Positions 60,024-64,000 of a DNA stretch of 64,000 bases are shown here, in pieces. How positions within the stretch are numbered: the stretch's first letter is position 1; the number at the start of each line of letters is the position of its first letter. Under the pieces are notes generated by a model. It saw only the letters and a program-made list of their open reading frames with translations. It made no database searches and was not told the origin of the DNA. Source of the stretch: JAGVSZ01 sp963747775 (GTDB lineage Bacteria; Pseudomonadota; Gammaproteobacteria; Burkholderiales; SG8-39). The DNA is taken from positions 62,001-126,000 of the forward strand of contig CAVVGT010000014.1 in the NCBI GenBank assembly GCA_963747775.1, read 5' to 3'. Position numbers and translations under genes: made by a program.

Positions 60024-61091
60024 ATGCGACAAGTCGAAGTCGGCGTGATCGGCACCGGTTGGTGCGGCGGCATCCGCGCGGAAACGATCGCGAGCCATCC
60101 GCTCGTGAAGGCGCTGCACATCGCCGAGATCCGGCCGGAGCGGCTGGCGGAGATGGCCAAGAGCACCCGGGCGCGCAGCGCGAGCGCCGACTGGCACACG
60201 ATCGCCGCGAATCCCGACATCGAGGTGGTGTACATCTCGGCCACCCCCGAGTCGACCCACTACCCGATGGCGAAGGATTGCCTGGTCGCCGGCAAGCACG
60301 TGTTCCTCGAGAAGCCGATCGCGATCGAGCTGTGGCAGGCCGACGAGCTCGTCGCACTGGCGAAGCGCAACCGCCTCAAGTTCTCGATCGGCTACTCCCA
60401 GCGCTTCAACCCGAAGTTCGCGTACGTGCGGAAGTGCTTGCGCGACGGCACGATCGGCAAGCCGGTGAGCGCCCTCGTCAGCCGCCACATCACGCGCAGC
60501 CTCGGCACCAAGATCACCGGCCGCTCGAAGCTGTCGCCGGCGGCGATGGAGTCGACGCACGACCTGGACTTCGTGCTCTGGTGCCTGGAACCGGCCAAGC
60601 CGGTGCGCGTCTACTCGCAGGTCAACTTCGGCGCCATGCAGGCGACGACCGGCGCGCCCATTCCGGATGCGCAGTGGATCACCGTGACGATGGACAGCGG
60701 CCTCACGTTCGTGGTCGGCGGCGGGTGGAGCCTGCCGCCCGGTTATCCCAACTTTTCGACGACCTGGATCGAGATGGTCGGCACCGAGGGCGCGCTGCTC
60801 GTCGACGACAGCCACCGCGACGTGGTGCTGAACACGGTGCAGAAGGGCATGCAGCTGCCGATGTCGACGATGCCCGGGGAGCCGGTCGAGCACGTGTACG
60901 CCGGGCCGATGGCGGCCGAGACGGTGCACTTCCTCGAAGCCGCGGTGCACGACCGCCCGGTGATGGTCACGCCGGACCACGCGCGCATGGTGATGGAGGT
61001 ATACGTCGCCGCGGACCTCTCGGCCGAGCGCAACGAGATCGTCACGCTACCGCTTTCCGGCGCGCAGCTGCGGCTCGCGGCGGGAGGCTAG
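60024..61091 (+). CDS. Gfo/Idh/MocA family oxidoreductase (first of two)
   Basis: The 355-residue enzyme starts at ATG 60024 preceded by AGGAGGAGG. The Rossmann loop is VGVIGTGWCGGIRAE, EKPIAIE provides the conserved catalytic-type lysine, and HDLDFVLWCLEP matches the family's substrate His/Asp region. Family members oxidise or reduce sugars, inositols and sugar acids with NAD(P). The next gene, a homologue, begins 4 bp after this stop. The pair share the C-terminal THR/SHRDVV and EL-type layout, so gene duplication followed by divergence is likely. Confidence 0.93.
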   Translation: MRQVEVGVIGTGWCGGIRAETIASHPLVKALHIAEIRPERLAEMAKSTRARSASADWHTIAANPDIEVVYISATPESTHYPMAKDCLVAGKHVFLEKPIAIELWQADELVALAKRNRLKFSIGYSQRFNPKFAYVRKCLRDGTIGKPVSALVSRHITRSLGTKITGRSKLSPAAMESTHDLDFVLWCLEPAKPVRVYSQVNFGAMQATTGAPIPDAQWITVTMDSGLTFVVGGGWSLPPGYPNFSTTWIEMVGTEGALLVDDSHRDVVLNTVQKGMQLPMSTMPGEPVEHVYAGPMAAETVHFLEAAVHDRPVMVTPDHARMVMEVYVAADLSAERNEIVTLPLSGAQLRLAAGG

Positions 61092-61095
61092 CGCG

Positions 61096-62196
61096 ATGCG
61101 GGGCAGGGAGGCGAAGCGCATCGGCCTGGCGATCGTCGGCGCGGGCCGCGTCGGTCTGTTCCGCGGCGAGGTCGCGATGCGCCATCCGCAGGTCGGCTGG
61201 ATCGGGATCGCGGAGAAGAACCCCGAGCGCGCGAGGCTCGTCGCCGAGAAGCTCAAGGCCGACTTCGTCACCGCCGACCACCGCGAGCTGCTGCGCCGTG
61301 CCGAGACCAACGCGGTGATCGTCTCCACCGACGAGCATCTGCACGTCGACCCGATCCTCGCCGCCGTCGAGCGCGGCCATCCGCTGCTGATCGAGAAGCC
61401 GCTCGCGACCGAGCTCGCCGATTCGGCGCGCGTGCTGAAGGCGATCGAGTCGGCCGGCGTCGACGCGGTCGTCGGCTATACGCAGCGCTTCCGCCGGCGC
61501 TGGCTCGCCGCGAAGGAGAAGGTCAGGACCGGCGCGCTCGGCGACGTGACGCTCGTCACTTCGCGCGCCTTCATGAACCGGCTCGTCGCGATCGACAACT
61601 ACCGGCGCACCGACAAGCCGGAGACGATCTCGCCGATGGTCATCTCGGGAACGCACGCGCTCGACGTCGTGATGTGGATGATGGAAGCGAAGACGCCGGT
61701 CGAGTGCTACGCGCGCTCGGTCGACAAGGTTCTCGGCCCGGAATGGAAGGGGATCGACGCGACTGCGGGGCTGATTACCTTCAGCGACGGGAGCATCTAC
61801 CACTTGAACATCTCGTGGGCGCTGCCGGTCACCTGGCCCGGCGCGGTGTACAGCCTCGAGGTCGGCATCGTCGGCACCACGGGCGTCCTCACGATCGACG
61901 ACACGCACCGCGACATCGTGCTCGCGGTGGGCGCGGCGCAGTCGGAGGGCTATGCGCCCGACAAGAGCCGCCTCGTCGACTTCATGGGCAGCTATCCCCC
62001 GGGCGACATGGCGCTCGGCGAGCTGCGTGGCCCGATGCGCGACGAGACCGAGTCGTGGCTGAACCGCGTCGCGCTCGGCCTGCCCACCCAGGCCGCGACC
62101 GCTGCCGAGGCCCACAACCGCCTCATGCTCACGAAAGCCCTCGACCTGTCGGCGCAGCGCCATGCGCCGGTGAAGCTTCCCCTGGAGATCGCATGA
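61096..62196 (+). CDS. Gfo/Idh/MocA family oxidoreductase (second of two)
   Basis: The 366-residue enzyme has Rossmann loop LAIVGAGRVGLFRGEVA, EKPLATELAD with the conserved lysine, VGYTQRFRRRWLAAKEK and GTHALDVVMWMME with the substrate His/Asp. It lies directly after its paralogue and overlaps the amidohydrolase ATG by four bases. Two consecutive oxidoreductases of one family, as here, could oxidise and re-reduce neighbouring positions of one carbohydrate or act as a heteromer; neither is shown by sequence. Confidence 0.93.
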   Translation: MRGREAKRIGLAIVGAGRVGLFRGEVAMRHPQVGWIGIAEKNPERARLVAEKLKADFVTADHRELLRRAETNAVIVSTDEHLHVDPILAAVERGHPLLIEKPLATELADSARVLKAIESAGVDAVVGYTQRFRRRWLAAKEKVRTGALGDVTLVTSRAFMNRLVAIDNYRRTDKPETISPMVISGTHALDVVMWMMEAKTPVECYARSVDKVLGPEWKGIDATAGLITFSDGSIYHLNISWALPVTWPGAVYSLEVGIVGTTGVLTIDDTHRDIVLAVGAAQSEGYAPDKSRLVDFMGSYPPGDMALGELRGPMRDETESWLNRVALGLPTQAATAAEAHNRLMLTKALDLSAQRHAPVKLPLEIA

Positions 62197-63176
62197 AGAC
62201 CATCGACATCCACGCCCATTGGTTCCCGGCCGAGTGGGTGCGCCTGATGGAGCAGGACGCCGGGCGCTTCGGCGCCAAGCTCGCGCGCACGCCCAAGGGC
62301 TACCACGTGACGACGCAGCTCCTCACGAACGTCTTCACTGACGAGTTCGTCGATCTCGATCGCCGGCTCGCGGGCATGGATCGGACCGGCGTGGACGTCC
62401 AGCTGCTGTCGCTGACCTCGCCGATGGTGTACTGGGCGCCGGCCGCTTTCGGACGCGCACTGGCGCAGTGCTTCAACGATGCCGCGTCCGCGGCGCACCT
62501 CAAGCATCCCGGGCGGCTGTTCGGCGCAGCGATGCTGCCCATGCAAGCGCCCGAGCTCGCCCTCAAGGAGCTCGAACGGGCCGCGAAGCTGCCGGGGATG
62601 CGCGGCATGTACCTCGCGACGAACGTGAACGGCACGGAACTCGACGACAAGTCGTTCTGGCCGATCTACGCAAGGTGCGAGGCGTTGCGCTGGCCGGTCT
62701 TCCTGCATCCGGTCGATACCATCGGCCGCGATCGCACCCAGCGCTTCTATCTGCGCAACCTGCTCGGCAATCCCTACGACACCGGCGTCGCCGCGGCGCA
62801 TCTCATCTTCGGCGGCGTGCTCGACGCGTTTCCGCGCCTCGAGGTGAACCTGCCGCATGCCGGGGGCACCCTGCCCGGGGTGATCGGCCGGCTCGACCAC
62901 GGTGCAAAGGTGCGGCCGGAGCTCGCCCACATGAAGCAGCCGCCGAGCGCGTACTTGCGCCGTTTTACTTACGACACGATCGGACACGACGATCGCATCA
63001 ACCTGAACCTGGTGCGCCTGGTGGGCGCCGACCGGGTGCTGCTCGGCACCGACTACTGTTTCGACATGGGCCTCGCCGAGCCGGTGCAGACGGTGAACCG
63101 CCTCACCGATCTCGCGCAGGCGGAGCGCGACCAAATTCTGGGCCGCAATGCGGCTCGACTCCTGGGACTCGACTGA
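62193..63176 (+). CDS. ACMSD-like amidohydrolase-family enzyme
   Basis: The 327-residue TIM barrel belongs to the amidohydrolase-2 branch that holds alpha-amino-beta-carboxymuconate-semialdehyde decarboxylase and gamma-resorcylate decarboxylase. Metal-site parts are IDIHAHWFP (HxH), VFLHPVDTIG, NLPHAGG and LLGTDYCFDMG. Unlike the Tat amidohydrolases in this window it has no export signal, so it acts in the cytoplasm. It may decarboxylate or hydrolyse the product of the upstream oxidoreductases. The Bug receptor follows after one base. Confidence 0.9.
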   Translation: MKTIDIHAHWFPAEWVRLMEQDAGRFGAKLARTPKGYHVTTQLLTNVFTDEFVDLDRRLAGMDRTGVDVQLLSLTSPMVYWAPAAFGRALAQCFNDAASAAHLKHPGRLFGAAMLPMQAPELALKELERAAKLPGMRGMYLATNVNGTELDDKSFWPIYARCEALRWPVFLHPVDTIGRDRTQRFYLRNLLGNPYDTGVAAAHLIFGGVLDAFPRLEVNLPHAGGTLPGVIGRLDHGAKVRPELAHMKQPPSAYLRRFTYDTIGHDDRINLNLVRLVGADRVLLGTDYCFDMGLAEPVQTVNRLTDLAQAERDQILGRNAARLLGLD

Positions 63177-63177
63177 C

Positions 63178-64000
63178 ATGCCGGCAATCCATCGCATCGC
63201 GTTGACGCTCGCGCTCGCCGCGCTCTCGAGCGCCGCTTTCGCACAAGGTACCTACCCGAACAAACCCGTCCGCATGATTATCCCGCTCGCGGCGGCGAGC
63301 GCGGTCGACAATGCGGCGCGCGTCCTCGGCGCGCGCATGTCGGAGAACATGGGCCAGCCGTTCGTGATCGAGAACATCGCCGGCGCGTCCGGGCTGATCG
63401 GGGCGGAGCGCGTCGCGATAGCGGCGCCGGACGGATACACGATCGGGGCGTTCAACGACAGCATCCTCACGATGCTGCCGAACCTGCACGCGAAGATGCC
63501 GTTCGACGTGATCAAGGACTTCGAGCCGGTCTCGCTCGTCGGCACGATCGAGTGGGGCTTGATCGCCTCGAACGACGCGCCCTTCAAGAGCGCGGCCGAC
63601 CTCATCTCCGCCGCGACGGCGAGCCCCGGCAAGATCAACTACGCCTCCGGCGGCAACGGCAGCCCGCAGCACATCGCGATGGCGCTGTTCGCGTCGACCG
63701 CGAACATCTCGCTCGTGCATGTTCCGTACAAGGGCGCGACGCAGGCCGCCACCGACGTCGCGGCGGGCCAGGTGCCGGTCGGGATGCAGGGGCTCGGCAC
63801 GGTCGCCTCGCTGGTGCGCGGCGGGAAGCTCCGCCTGATCGGCGTCGGCACGCCGCAGCGCCACCCGCAGTTCCCCGACGTGCCGACGATCGCCGAGTCG
63901 GGACTGCCCGGGTTCACCTTTACGTCCTGGTTTGCCGTCGTGGCGCCGGCGGGAACGCCGAAGGACATCATCGTCCGATTGAATGCCGAGATCGCGCGCG
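63178..64000 (+). CDS. Bug/TctC-type receptor (8 of 8), 3' end beyond the window
   Basis: The frame opens at ATG 63178, one base after the amidohydrolase stop, and is still open at the window edge after 274 codons. The signal peptide ends SSAAFAQ. Blocks are YPNKPVRMIIPLAAASAVD (the usual PGG loop replaced by AAA), VIENIAGASGLIG, APDGYTIGAFN, SPQHIAMALF and HVPYKGATQAATD. It closes the Ldh/Gfo/amidohydrolase operon and probably supplies its substrate. The missing C-terminus should be about 45 residues. Confidence 0.93.
   Translation, partial: MPAIHRIALTLALAALSSAAFAQGTYPNKPVRMIIPLAAASAVDNAARVLGARMSENMGQPFVIENIAGASGLIGAERVAIAAPDGYTIGAFNDSILTMLPNLHAKMPFDVIKDFEPVSLVGTIEWGLIASNDAPFKSAADLISAATASPGKINYASGGNGSPQHIAMALFASTANISLVHVPYKGATQAATDVAAGQVPVGMQGLGTVASLVRGGKLRLIGVGTPQRHPQFPDVPTIAESGLPGFTFTSWFAVVAPAGTPKDIIVRLNAEIAR

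Overview
The window is high-GC bacterial DNA, about 69-70% G+C by eye, with almost every codon ending in G or C. Several features point to a betaproteobacterium of the Burkholderiales type: eight periplasmic Bug/TctC-type solute receptors, a double-length UvrA, a pyruvate phosphate dikinase, SrkA, and many small catabolic operons. That assignment is inference from gene content only. Genes are tightly packed, with frequent 4-bp ATGA/GTGA overlaps. I see no rRNA, tRNA or CRISPR.

Layout. 0-10.6 kb: end of a DUF1015 gene, an IS110-family insertion sequence, a SpoIIE-type phosphatase-like regulator, a PA0069-type radical SAM protein, a cytochrome c, a PPOX-GAF protein pair, the first Bug receptor, a CDP-alcohol phosphatidyltransferase and two envelope proteins. 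10.6-20.6 kb: pyruvate phosphate dikinase (+) and a tandem UvrA (-), both cut by dozens of one-base shifts, on either side of an intact ankyrin-repeat gene. 20.8-35.3 kb: catabolism, with a Ca2+/H+ antiporter, a MetE-like enzyme, a Tat amidohydrolase, PdxA-type dehydrogenase, a PrpD/acyl-CoA synthetase/acyl-CoA dehydrogenase operon, two Bug receptors, a second Tat amidohydrolase and a Tat alpha/beta hydrolase. 35.3-45.7 kb: a VOC-Bug pair, a 96-bp tandem repeat, SrkA, and an RNA-handling group (zinc-ribbon protein, RRM protein, RhlE-type helicase, IF-1, cold-shock protein), then HicA-like, SDR and Sel1-like genes. 45.8-55.4 kb: two class II aldolase/Bug modules, hemerythrin, a MetF-like reductase, GST, ArfB, a CDGSH protein and another Bug receptor. 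55.5-64 kb: DUF3014, FKBP, an MFS/DODA pair and an operon of an Ldh-type dehydrogenase, two Gfo/Idh/MocA oxidoreductases, an ACMSD-like amidohydrolase and a Bug receptor that runs off the window.

How the genes fit together. Much of the window looks like scavenging of organic acids and aromatic or sugar-acid compounds. Secreted Bug receptors sit beside one to four cytoplasmic or Tat-exported enzymes, and no membrane TctA/TctB partner is present. No substrate can be assigned from sequence alone.

The strangest signal is the pattern of frameshifts in ppdK and uvrA. Conserved residues are kept throughout, the extra bases are nearly always G or C, and they fall at codon boundaries. I read this as a probable sequence or consensus artefact rather than gene decay, but the pattern is regular enough to test against raw reads.
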